This document shows positions 46,011-57,600 of a stretch of 64,000 nucleotides of DNA, one piece after another (the first letter of the stretch is position 1; each line of letters starts with the position of its first letter). The stretch comes from Oryzias latipes. Lineage: Eukaryota; Chordata; Actinopteri; Beloniformes; Adrianichthyidae. The notes under the pieces are model-generated. The model saw only the letters and a program-made list of their open reading frames with translations. It was not told where the DNA came from and did not search any database. The position numbers were made by a program, and so were the translations under genes. The stretch spans positions 28,391,973 through 28,455,972 of the forward strand of contig NC_019859.2 of assembly GCF_002234675.1 (NCBI RefSeq), in the 5' to 3' direction.

Positions 46011-47236
46011 GAGTGAGATATTTACATGGAGGTGGATTAATGATTTTTGTTATTGAGATATGATATTTTTCTATTGAAATAGATAAATTATAATTATTCA
46101 AAGGTTTATTGGTTTATTTACATTTGATTTAAATCACTTTGTTTACATATTAGAGCAAAACTAAGTTAAGTATTTATCTTTACTTACAGAAGATCCCCAG
46201 ATCTTTTTTTTCAAGATCTGGGGGGTCTTCATTAGTATGTTTGCATCATATATCTCATAACAATTTATACTGTTTTTCAGGTAAACATTTCAGAGTAATT
46301 TACTATTTGATTTCAAAAGTATCAGTTTTATAATTAGAAAATAGTTAAGGTGTGGCTAATCTTTAATTTAAAACACCAGCTTCTTTTATATTAAGTTTTC
46401 CTTTTTTTTCTTCTTGTTTTATGTCTTTAAGTTCTAAATCCTAGGGGTTTTAGGGACTCTGTTAAAAGAAAATCCCTGTATTTGTTTTGCAAAAGCCAAA
46501 AAGTTCAATGTCATCAACTGATCAGCAGGGGTCGCAATAGTACTAAATCATTTTTCTGGCAAGCTTGTAATTACAAATAGAGTTGGTTCCAGTCACTGGT
46601 TACTTTGTGTTTTATTAAAGATGATAAGATTTTTTAATTCTGTGGAATATATATGGACAGCTCTGCAGCACAAACCAAAGCCAAGTTGTCAGACTTTACA
46701 AACTCTGTTAAAGAACTAAATCAAAGATATCCTAACAGTAATCTTATAATTGGAGGTGATTTTAATATGGTGGAAGATGAATAACTTGACAGATTTCCTT
46801 CGGCTTTTTAATTTCATCATTATAATCCAGTTCTTCCTCATTTGTGTAGAGATTAAAATGCCGTGAAAATCCTGATGTTCAAGCATTCACTTGGTTTAAA
46901 CTAGAAGGATCTGCTAAATCTTGGTTGGATTTCTAGTTGACATGAAAATCAACTGAATTTCTCATGAATAGCTAACATTTCAGCACTATTAACAGATGAT
47001 TGTATGATTATTCTCATTCAACCTCGCAATAATCCCCAAAACAAGGGCTACTGGAATTCCAGAATACTAGAGGATAAAGTTTATTCTCAGGCGATCATAA
47101 AGGAAATCTAATGACAGACAACTAATAACTAACTAATAACTAATGACAGACAGTGCACTACTCATAGGAATAAATGGGAGTTTCTTAAATTCAAAGCTAG
47201 ACAGAATTCATAAGCACAGTAAAAGATTGAGCAGAG

Positions 47237-48701
47237 TGCCCTACTGCCAATTTTAACTGCACCTCCTTAGTACACACACCCCTCCCCCCTCATAATATAC
47301 ATTCCAACATAAACACCCACACATGCACACACAGACCCTCTCAAACACACATACATGTACACACATTTTGCAAGGAAGGTGGGACCTAGGACCATCTGTC
47401 CCCTACTCCTTCCCTGGTGGGGGGTACGGGGCCCTTGGCAACGGCGGCCGTGTCCCCTGGGTCTCCGTGCGGGGGGGGGGTTCACATTACAACTGAGCCG
47501 GGGGTGTCCGTGTCCCTGGGGGGTGGGTTCTGGTCCTTGCCCCTGGGTGCTGGGCCCCTCCAAATCTCCAACTGTGGCCGAGCCTGGTCGGGCCAAGTTT
47601 ACAACATCCCTGGTGGGCCCCCTTTCTCCCCGGGGCGCTCCCCTCCTGGGCGGGGGCGGCTGGCCCCTGCCTTGATCCTCCCTGGACCAACCGTGGGCAG
47701 GGTGGGTGGCTGCCTGGAGTGCGGAGCGGGTCTCCCTTGGGGGGTCCTGGCTCGTACCTGGGGTTGGGGGGGGAGATGCCCGGAACTTCTGGGGGGTGGT
47801 GGGCTGCTCGTCTGGGGCTGTGGGCGCCCTTCTTGGGTGGGGCCCTGCGTTGGGCTCTGCCGGCGCGGCGGGGAGGCTGCTCTCCTGGTTGGGCTGGGGC
47901 GGCGCTCCTTTTCCCCCCGTGCCTCCCTGCTCTCTGGCTCTGGGGGCCTCGCGGCGGTCCTGCTGGCCCTGGCCTGGGTGGCGGGCTGGGTCGCCCGGGG
48001 GGCGGTTGTTCCCTGCCTGCTGCAGTGTGGGGGGTTTAGGCTGCCGCTGCTGCTGCGGCGGGGGTCTTGGTGTGGGGATGGCTGGGCACTCTCCTTCCTT
48101 CTTTTCACATTCCACCATCCATTTTAGAAAACCATAAACACTCACCTGAGCACAGGTGTTAGCTCACCTTTGCACTAATAGTTTGCATGATTGAATGACT
48201 GAAATATTTCACACTAGTTGGTTTAAAGGCATAAGTATTCGTGTGTGAACACTATCAGTTTTGTGTACATGTTGACATGTGGACATTTTTTTCAGCCAGC
48301 AGGTGTGTTGATAACATTTGAGTGTGTGTGTGGACAGGCCCCGCCCTTTTTGTGCTACATTTGAACTTTACCGTAATGATAAACAACCAGTAAACTTGTT
48401 GCTTTATGCTGCTTCATGGTCTTACCCCCCCCCCTGCTATTATCACCCTCCTACCACCCCCCCTTACATCCCCTCTCTCTTCTTCCCTTCTTTCCTTTTC
48501 CATTCGTTCCAACACCAAAGATTTTCAAACATGATTGAAATTAAAAAGTTTGGCCTCAATTACAAAAGGGGTTTATTCAGACATACCTCTGGTTTGTCTA
48601 AAGATTAATAACCCCTCTTGTTAAAGTAAAATATTTCCAACACAAGAGGCCGTCAGCTCTCATCTGCCTGCCCAGCTGTTGGACAGGACAAGTTAAAAAA
48701 A
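47237..48701 (+). mobile_element. Poly(A) retroposon with 16-bp target duplication, GC-rich body
   Basis: AAAAGATTGAGCAGAG flanks both sides (47221-47236 and 48702-48717), and the element ends GGACAGGACAAGTT plus an A-run. This is the mark of L1-type target-primed insertion. It has CACACA-rich start, a very G-rich centre (47380-48070) and a 3' part shared with 28305-29015 and 35570-35995. It may be a 5'-truncated L1 3' end or an L1-mobilised SINE. Overlapping Pro/Arg-rich (292 aa, minus) and Gly/Trp-rich (236 aa, plus) frames in the GC-rich centre are composition artefacts in my view. Confidence 0.8.
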
Positions 48702-49023
48702 AAAAGATTGAGCAGAGATAGTAAACAAAAAGAAATGGAAGTTATCAGAGAAATTAATTCTATTTGATGCAAATCTTGTTTTAAGGGAAAGCGAGAAACA
48801 GAGATTTACACTCCTGCCAACCTCACTGGATAACATGTACGTATCTAAAGTCAAAGGTGCACGTATTGGGTCCAGGGGCTAAATGGATTGAACAGCTCAG
48901 TTTCCTTTTGTAGACTGGAAAAAACGAGGCAAGAGAAAAATGCTAATAACAGATTACTAGTTGACAGAGAAAGTACAAATATGGAAGAAATGAATAGAGA
49001 AATGTTCTAGTTTTACAGTAAAA

Positions 49024-49260
49024 TGGTAAATGGCGTATACTTATATAGCGCCTTTCTTCCTACAAGGACAAAGCGCTTTACAGTCACAGACCCATTCACC
49101 CAGTCACACACACATTCACACACACAGTCTCACACTGGTGGTCGCTCCGCTGCCAAACACAGGCGCCCGCCTACCACCAGAGGCAAGGTGGGGTTCAGTG
49201 TCTTGCCCAAGGACACTTCGACTCATGGGCGTGCAAGGCGGGAATCGAACCTGCAACCTT
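49024..49260. repeat. SINE-like fish repeat with B-box
   Basis: It begins GGTAAATGGCGTATACTTAT, contains TATAGCGCCTTTC and GCGCTTTACAGTCACA, and on the minus strand has GGTTCGATTCC (B-box). This is a very common teleost interspersed repeat. It sits in the L1 ORF2 relic. Confidence 0.55.
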
Positions 49261-49707
49261 ACGAGGTTGTAGGTTGTACTCTTCTTCTTACTCATCTCAG
49301 GCTGCTGATGCCTTTTACAGTCATTTAAGGATTTGGCTCCCAAAGTGGATGAAAACTGTGTGAAGCAGCAATTAAATGGGAGAAGCAGCAAAGGCCATTA
49401 GAAGTTTTGCTATAAATCTCAAGGATCTGTTGGGGTTACCATCAACATTTACAAATATTTTGGGCATGTTTGAAAGAGCAGTTTATGTTAGTTATAAATG
49501 AAATTTCTGTCTTGAACATCCTTCCAACCACCATAAAGCAGGATTTTATCACCCTAATCCCTAAACCTGGGAAAGACGCCAGACTAATTGATCATTTTAG
49601 ACCAATATCCCTCCTCAATGATTATACAATTCTAACCAATATTTATGCATCTAAAATGAAAACAGGAATGAATCAGATTATTTCTGACACAAAATAAGGG
49701 TTTTTAA

Positions 49708-49913
49708 CCCTTGTGCTATCCTATGGGATCAAGATGAACATTGACGTGTTCTCCCTACCAGGACAAAGGTGGATAAAGGTGAAGAGGATTTCATGTAATT
49801 CATGGACACCAGTGAAGATCACAAATCATTAAAGAAAAAAGGGTTAAGCGCACTGTCTAGTGGGTCTAGATGACCCAACTCCCAATGTTAAAGTGCCTAG
49901 GATAGCACAAGGG
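49708..49913. mobile_element. piggyBac-like MITE, copy 3
   Basis: Starts CCCTTGTGCTATCC, ends GGATAGCACAAGGG, with intact TTAA on both sides (49704-49707 and 49914-49917). It is inverted relative to copies 1 and 2 and lies in the L1 relic. Confidence 0.88.
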
Positions 49914-50638
49914 TTAAAGAACAATCAATTCACAATAATATCCGCTTAGTTCTTGAACTGATTGATACTAATCTATTGAACATGATGGCTTCTTTTTTTA
50001 TTTTTTTTATTTCTTTAAAGCTTTCAATATGATTGAGCAAAAATGTCTGTTTTGCACTTTAAAATGATTTAGATTTGGACCTAATTTCACAAGTTTTGTT
50101 AAAACAATCTATAATGATACAAACTGTGTAGTTACTGTAGATTACGAAGTGGCATTTCTCCCAGATTTTTCATTAACAAAGGAATTAGACAAGGCAGTCC
50201 AGTCCCACCAGTACTTTTTGGAATTGCAAAAGAAATATTATCAGGACCTCAAAAAATCTGATTTCTGTAAACTCAATGGGAGAACAGTTAACCATTATTT
50301 AGCTAGCAGATGACACGGCCATATTCATGAAGGACAGTCATCAAATACATGAGATCTTTCAGACTGTAGATTTTTCTCTCTAAAGCATCTGGTTTAAAAC
50401 GAAACCTCAGCAAGTGTGAATTATTGCCAAAACATCATTCTCATCAGTTAGTTATTTATAAGATACCTGTTAGGACTGAAAATATGTATTTACATTACCA
50501 ATGACAGCAAAACAATGGAGCAAATGAAGTGATGCAAAACTTTAGAAAGGTGTAAAGTTATTTAATAAATACGTGGTCACAGTATAACAGAAACATTCTA
50601 GGCAGAAACTAAACTTTTTATTAAAGAATGAGTCATGA

Positions 50639-51111
50639 TGCATGGACTGAACCCTTCCCCTCCCGCTGTTAATTGTAACTTAGACATGTAGGGCCCCTTG
50701 CTCGGGGGGTGCTTGGACATCACTGCCAGCAAGCAGGAGATGTCTTCTAAGTGCCCCACCCACCACCCTTTATTACACACATCCTTTATGCCTCAACTAT
50801 ATACACTCTACCCCACACACACGCTTATAAACACACATACATTACACAAGGAAAGAGGGACCTCTGATCTTCTGTTCACTACCCCATACCTGGCGGGGGA
50901 ACCAGACCCTCTGCAACGGGGGCCTTGTTCCTTAGGTGCTTGCTTCCTGGACAGCCTTCTCTTCATGCAGAGAGAGGGATCACTGAGTTCTCCGGCAAGA
51001 CCACAAACCTGGGATCACATCACAACTGAGCCTGGGGGTTTCCGTGTCCCTGTGGTGGGGGTTTTGGTCCTTGCCCTTAAATGCTCTCAAACTGTGGGTG
51101 AGCCTGTTTAT
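50639..51111 (+). repeat. Retroposon family piece in copy B
   Basis: Counterpart of 27831-28304 with only a few substitutions. Confidence 0.55.
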
Positions 51112-51798
51112 TTATTTATTCATTTATTTATTTTTTAAACTTGCACGGTCCGACAGCTAAATAAACAGATAAGAACTGAAGGTCTCTTGTGTTGGATGTT
51201 TTACTTTTATGACATGGGGTTATAAATCTTCTGACACACTAGATGTATATTTGAATAAACTCAGTTAGTAATCTAGACTAAACTTTTATTGAGGGTGGTT
51301 TGTGTGTGTGTGTGTGTGTGTGGGGGGGGGGGTTAAAATCATAAAACATCACAAAGCAACAAGTTGATGGATGTTTATAATCACTACTGTCAGGTTTAGA
51401 TGTGTAACAAATCTAAAAGGGGCAGGGCCTGTCCACACACCCTCAGGTGTTACAAACATACCTGTTGGCTCCAATAAAGTACACATGTACACAATACAAT
51501 ACTGTTCATGCACGCATACTTCTGCATTCAGACTAACACAAGTGAAACATTTCATTCAGTCATGTCTACTATTTGTTTTACGGTGAGATAGCACCTGTGC
51601 TCAAGTGAGTGTTTTTGTTCTTTTAAGGTGGATGATGAAATCTAAAAAACAAGAGGGAGAGTGCCCAGTCATCCCAACACCTAGGAAAGGGGCCCCCATT
51701 GATGTTGTGTTTTTCATGTCCCCCAGCCAGGACTTGAACCGGGGGCCTTCTTGCTGTGAGCCAGGGAAGAGCGCTACCCACTACGCCAACGTGCAGCC
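51112..51798 (-). mobile_element. tRNA-headed retroposon in copy B
   Basis: Counterpart of 28305-29015. The B-box GGTTCAAGTCC is at 51740-51730 and the tail is AAATAAATA-like. The (GT)n tract inside has changed length. Confidence 0.6.
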
Positions 51799-51804
51799 AA
51801 CAGT

Positions 51805-52025
51805 GAAGCAGTTATTGAAAAATTAAGCCAGACTGATAGATCTGCACATACCTGTTTCCAGAGAGCCTGGACAGGTGTGCATAACCACAGCGCATGCATG
51901 TAACTTTCAGGTTACTGTCACAGTGCTCACAAATGTCTGAGTTACTGAGACCCATCTTGAACATCCTCTGTCCAGTGTAGTAAATTCTGTGAAGAGTTTT
52001 GAAATGGATTAAAGTTTGGACTTTT
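51805..52025 (-). pseudogene. L1 ORF2 C-terminal relic, copy B
   Basis: Counterpart of 29020-29240 with the same frame breaks. Confidence 0.55.
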
Positions 52026-54219
52026 TGTCAATTTAAAGTTGTTTAGAAAAAGTTCTGCCTAGAAGCTTTCATCTGTGCTGCTGCTGAAGTTTGCCTCCCA
52101 TTTTGTTATAAGAATTAAAAATGTTACTATCTAGGTTGCATAAGATTTATTAAATGAAATGTTAATCAAAGAGGAACCCAGTTCTGGTTGCTTTAGGTCA
52201 TTGTCTTTGTATTTAAACTTTTCAGTAATTCTAGATTTAGTGGCTGGTAATCCAAGAAGTTATTTATTCCATGTTTTTGTTGTAGCTACTGGGGTGTTAT
52301 TTATCTTATATCAATAATTAAGTTACTTTAGTATGTAACTCCCCCTACTGGCCAAGATGAGAATTGCAACAGTTTTTGTTTATAAGGATATCTGGGTTGT
52401 TCCAGATGGGTGTCATTTTCCTCCTATCTGTCTGCTCAGCTGTTTGACAGGACAAGTAAAAAAAAAAAAAAAAAAAGAAAAACATTCAGACTTGTGACCA
52501 AAATCCCCCTGTTCCTCATGTTCTTTCTGCTACTCATCTTCCTTCGGCGCCCCTGCCAAGGCTTTTCCGTCTTGTCTATCTCTCTGAGCAACTGTACCTA
52601 TGTTCAGCCTTTCTGCATTTTTCAAAGTCGATCTGATAAGCTGGTCTTTGAATTTGATTGACAAAATTGTTTTCCATACCAAGGAACGAGAAAGCAGACT
52701 CTTCCTAACTAGAGGCCCCTTTTGCAGCTGGATACACTAATGATCCATAGGGCAAATGGAAGTTGATGTGTCTATCACAACTGTCTTTGAAAGATGTAGA
52801 ACAGGGATCAGCAACGTTTGTGACAAGAAGTTCCTGGTTTGAAATTTTCTCCATAACAACTGCGCCATCACTAACTGTAATGCGAACTCTAAAACTAAGA
52901 AACACAAAAACATTTCCGATATTAAATTTTACTTAATTCTTTAACAGCAGGTCAAAAAGATTTTTAAGACATATTTTGGCATTTACGACACAAAAGTCTT
53001 TCATAACATTATCGCTCAAAGAAAATAAACAAAGGTTGAATTAGTACTGTCACTGTGTGTTTGTTTGAAACAAAAAGTACTGTATTTGTGGTATGTCGCA
53101 CCTGCAGCTATAGGATTGGATATGTAAAAAACGTAAAACCACAAACATGATGGCTTATTCATCTTTGCTACATTGTGAGGCAGGGCCTGAGTAACTTAAT
53201 GTAAGTTCATTTTGTGATGGTGCTTTTATTGCGTTAATATTTCTACTGTTTCATTGGATGACAAATTATATAAACTTACATTTTCCACAATTGGACAGCA
53301 ACATTATTCATACCCCCAGTAATTGGATTGGTGATCAGCTGTAGTTTTATTTTAAAACTTGTTTACATTTCGGCAGAACAGACAGAATGTCTGGGTATAA
53401 GGGCTGGTTTAGACTTCACAGTGAGTTGTAATGACTCGCCTTGCAGTGGTCACACGGCCATCGGAGCAGAATCGTCCCAGTCCTTTCAGAATGAGACACC
53501 TGCTGGTGATGTCACCCACAACTTCTCTTATCATCTGCTTTCTATCTGTTGCTATCTATTCATACACCGCAAAGCCACAGAAGGAATACTCACATTCCAG
53601 TCGTGTTTGAACAACCAGGAAAGCCTGGTCTGCAAACATGCCAAACCTTTTGTCGTAAGCAGAAACCGCAAAACCAGAATGTCCAGATGACTGCAGACAA
53701 TGAATTCAGATGCTATATTTAGATTTATTTTTTTATATCCGAGAGACAAAAAACGAAGTGATGAAAGTGACAAAAACTGATTCTGAAAAACACGTTCTGA
53801 TCAGAACAAAGACTATTGGTAGGTTAATTTTTTTTGATGTAATTAATATGAAGCAACAGTCAGGTATGCAACAAGACAAAAATGTATTTCTGCTAGTTTT
53901 TTTAATGAATCTTATTATTAAAAGCTTTACCCTAGTAAGGTAAATGTAACTTTAAAATCGAATAAAAGTAATTAAATTGTTTAAAGGCCTAAAGTAGGTA
54001 GACTTTAATACTAAACCTTTAAAAATAGCAATTTTCTAATTACTTTTTGTACAATGACAAATTAGAAAAGCTTGCCTCGTAATTTTTTAAGTGCACATAT
54101 TTGATCACAATTTAAACAAAATGGGCAAGTTGAACAATTTATGGTAATAAATAAAGTCATCTTTTTGGTTTTCAAAAAGGCAGTAAACAGCAGCATGAAG
54201 ACAAAACTGATCATTGCTG
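52026..54219. other. Region downstream of LITAF-like gene B
   Basis: Nearly identical to copy A 29241-31847 apart from the missing 420 bp at about 53523 and small indels (A-run lengths near 52460). No coding region recognised. Confidence 0.4.
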
Positions 54220-54225
54220 TTTATT
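54220..54225 (-). terminator. Candidate poly(A) signal of LITAF-like gene B
   Basis: AATAAA on the minus strand, 416 bp beyond the stop codon, as in copy A. Confidence 0.5.
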
Positions 54226-54640
54226 CAATGATCACCCCAAAATGAACCTACGTGGTTTACCTTTGGCTTTAGATCAGATGCCCCTCTTGACCTAACCCTG
54301 ACCTGGACGTTCCAAATGTTCTTCTGTTCAAAGACTAATCAGACCTGATCACACATGTGCTGCCATGAAACAAAAAACTAGATTAGTTTTGACCAACTTA
54401 TACCTTTTGGGTTTATGTGAGAGGAATTCAAATAAGTTTGACTCAAAATTCAACTGCAGCTGATGTTTACTGTACAGGAGGAGAGCAATCATTACATGAA
54501 AAGAGGCTGTTTTGATTATTTTCTCAAATTTTTACATTTCAGGTTCACAACTTGATTGCACATCAGACAAAGAGAAGAATAGGTTAATGTACAAAATAGA
54601 GAGAAGCTGGTTGGATTTAGACTGCAAGGCATTCAGGTCA

Positions 54641-57600
54641 TCACATGCGTTTGTGCACATGCAGCACGTTGTTGCAGGAGGGACAGGAGTGCTGCACGTC
54701 TTTGCAGGAATTAACGCAGAAGGGGATGAGGCAGCAGGGCCAGCATCTGTGTGAAGAAAAGAGGGGTAAATATGTGCATATGTTAATGTGGAAACTCGGC
54801 AGCAGGTTAGATATATCTTAAAGTAAGATATAGTGGTGGTTTAACCAAATTTTATTTAAAGTCAGATAAAAAAGAGCTAGTTCAAGCATTTCCAAACATA
54901 TAATGTCAGACGAAAATGTAGGTATAGAAAAATGTTAGACAAAATGTCATTTTCGCTTTTTAAGATAGATAATATTTTGGCATTAAAACGGCTTTCCCTA
55001 TTACATAACAGTAACACATGTGGCTTTGTGTAATTGTGGAAGAATTTAGGTTTTTTTTTCGAAATCTATTCAAAGTAAGGTTAAAGGTTTGCTGCATTAA
55101 AACCACTAAGACCAAGAAAAGAGACGGAAAACATGTTTAGGACAGAAGAAAGAGGCTACAAAAACAATGGATGATTAATGATTTTGTATAACTTTGTCAA
55201 ATGGACATGGCTTGTTTGAGGCTTAACAGTATTATTGCATTAATAAATATAAACAGAAAGACAATTAAGCACAAAAGAGACCATTGCCAAAAAAAAATCA
55301 AATATCATGGAAAAGTATATTCATTTCCACGATATTCCATTAAAAAAAATGTTCATAGAATATAGATTCAGGGCCCACTACTTAGTTGTTTAGTTTTTAT
55401 TTATTACATTAATTCGCGTTTCAACCCACAAAAACAGGATTTCCAAATATTAGAATTATGTAGAGAAATCCCCCTTTACTTCTCTGTTTTTGAAAAAAAA
55501 AAAAAAAAGACAGACATAATCACATCAAATAATTGAAAATTAGTTTTTTTCAAAATGACATGTCCATCTTCAATACTTCAATGGTATGAACAGGGACCAG
55601 GGGCCTCATCTATAAACGTTGCGTACGCACAAAAGAAGGCGTACGCCATTCTCTACGCAATAGTTGAGATTTATAAAAAGCAAACTTGACGGGAAAATGT
55701 GCGGTCCTCCACGCAAGCTCTGACCCAGGCGTAGGCACAAAAACGGGTGAAATTAGAAACGGCGACACCGTCGGCAGATGGAAGAAACACGTGAAAGTGA
55801 CAGTGTGTGCCAAATCGTGCTGGCATGTGCTGTGCTACACAATGTGGCACAGCTTAAAAACGTGCCTCTAGCCCCTGGCGCCGATTGCATGCATTTGAGC
55901 CAAATGCTGCTGCTGTGCGCCAGCGTTTGGAAGTGATGCGTCGCTTGTAAAGAACAACAAAAGGTGTGAAAATATTATTTATTTAAGAATTCCCTCATCG
56001 TGCAGTTTATTTCAGTCAGTCTTGATTTCACCCAACTCCTTGGCCACCTCTGTGATTGAACTACTGACTTCCCTCTGCATGTCAAGGACTGCATCGGTGA
56101 GGACACGTCCACTGCTGGAGGGTTGAGAGCCGCGTGCCGTGGAGACGCTGGGTCCAGGCGGCTGCTCAGCTGCAGCATCGTAATCATTGGCCCCGCTGGA
56201 ACACCCAGCAACTAAAATAAAATTGTTCTATATTAATAATCTGTAATTGTGTAGCCTGCATACATGTGAATTGACTGCATTCATTTTAATTATTTCTCTT
56301 ACCTGTGTCACCCGGTGCGTCTGGCGCGTCGGCGTCCCCCTCCGTCTCAGTCACCACAGTCACCGAGTGACGGAGGGGGAGGAGGACGCCGATGAGGGGG
56401 ACTTAATAGGGATTCCCCAATAATAGCCGCCAGTCTCTCATCAAGAGGGGTCAGCTCCGGTGTCTCTTCCCCCCCCCCCCCGTGGCAGACACACTCTGCC
56501 GATGCAGCGCTAGACGTTTTTTTGCCTCGACTTTGATGTCCGATCATTTCTTTCATTTCTTTTTTATTTCGGCCACGGTCCGAGGTTGTGAGGCTACAGC
56601 ATTTATGGCGTCTGCCACCGTTTGCCGCTCACGTGCTTTTTTGGCATTAGTAATGTCCACACTGTGCCCTCCAAACAACACTTTTCTCCTCTTTTCCACC
56701 TCGCCAACGATAACTTCTACTTCACATTGAGTGAAGTTATGTTTTTTTGATTTCCTCTCTGTGTTTGCCAAGATTTAGCAAGCCATGAATATTAATTTGT
56801 GGGAGTTTCACGGACTATTTATGGGCAACTATGGGTGTGTCATGTAGCCGCAAAAGCTGCGCTGCATTTAGAATCGGTTGTGATTTATAAAGGGAAAGAT
56901 GCGTAGGATATGCGTGCGCACGGTTTTATAAATCCGAATATTTCTGTGCGTACGCACGTCCTATGTTTCATCCGTACGCCACTTCTGACGCAAATCCTAC
57001 GCAAAGTTTTATAAATGAGGCCCCAGGTCCTGCTGGAAGATGAAATCTGCATCTCCATCCAGATCCTTAACAGAAGGGATTATGAAGTACCCTAGAACAT
57101 TTTGGTTGACTGTTGCAGTGATTTTGGATTGAAGCATCACGGGACATTCACGTACATTCACACACCAGTGGAGCCACACTGGTGTGTGAATGTACGTGAA
57201 TGTCCCGTGATGGTCAGAGGGGCCGTAGGCGTGTACTGGCAGCCACGCCTCTGTCAGTCTTCCCCAGGGCAGCTACTGTCACCAAGTATGAATGTGGAGT
57301 GTCTTGAAAAGCTAAATCCAATCCATTATTATTATTATTATAAGAAAGCAGAGTTTACCAACACCAGCGCTAAACATGGCAGCCCAAATCCTGACTGACT
57401 GTGGAAATTCCCAATGGATCTTAAACAGCTTGGGTTCTGCTCCTCACCAGTCTTCCTCCAAACCCTTGGACCTTGATTCCCAAATGACAGGCATACTTTC
57501 ATCAGAAAATAGGAGTCCAGTCCAGGGCTCCTTCTTCTTGGCCCAGTTGAGGTGATTCCTCCTTTGGTCCAGGCTCAGAAGTGACTTGACCGGAGGAACC

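Larger units (their letters stand above)
46600..50560 (+). pseudogene. Decayed L1 ORF2 split by three later insertions
   Basis: Pieces in order: endonuclease-like NLIIGGDFNMVEDE (about 46740-46780) and NKGYWNSRILEDKVYS (47040-47090); then ARIGSRG and DWKKRGKRKM (48860-48950); RT blocks FITLIPKPGKDARLIDHFRP and ISLLNDYTILTNIYASKM (49536-49660); LADDTAIFMKD (catalytic ADD, about 50305). Insertions at 47237-48701, 49024-49260 and 49708-49913 break it, besides many stops. With the ORF1 relic just upstream this was probably a full-length fish L1. Confidence 0.65.
27831..50638. repeat. Tandem segmental duplication, copy A
   Basis: From GCATGGACTGA (about 27831) onward the sequence is nearly identical to copy B starting at 50639, in the same orientation. 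Long co-linear blocks include 27831-32400, 34575-37700, 40180-41706, 43663-44038 and 45424-45943. Differences are mainly transposon insertions or deletions. The unit length is about 22.8 kb if copy B starts where copy A ends. It contains one full LITAF-domain gene. Confidence 0.85.

Noticed and set aside
47267-48145. 292-aa Pro/Arg-rich open frame (minus) and 236-aa Gly/Trp-rich frame (plus)
   Set aside because: Both lie in the same GC-rich retroposon body, in opposite directions, with no domain, no splice context and low-complexity composition.
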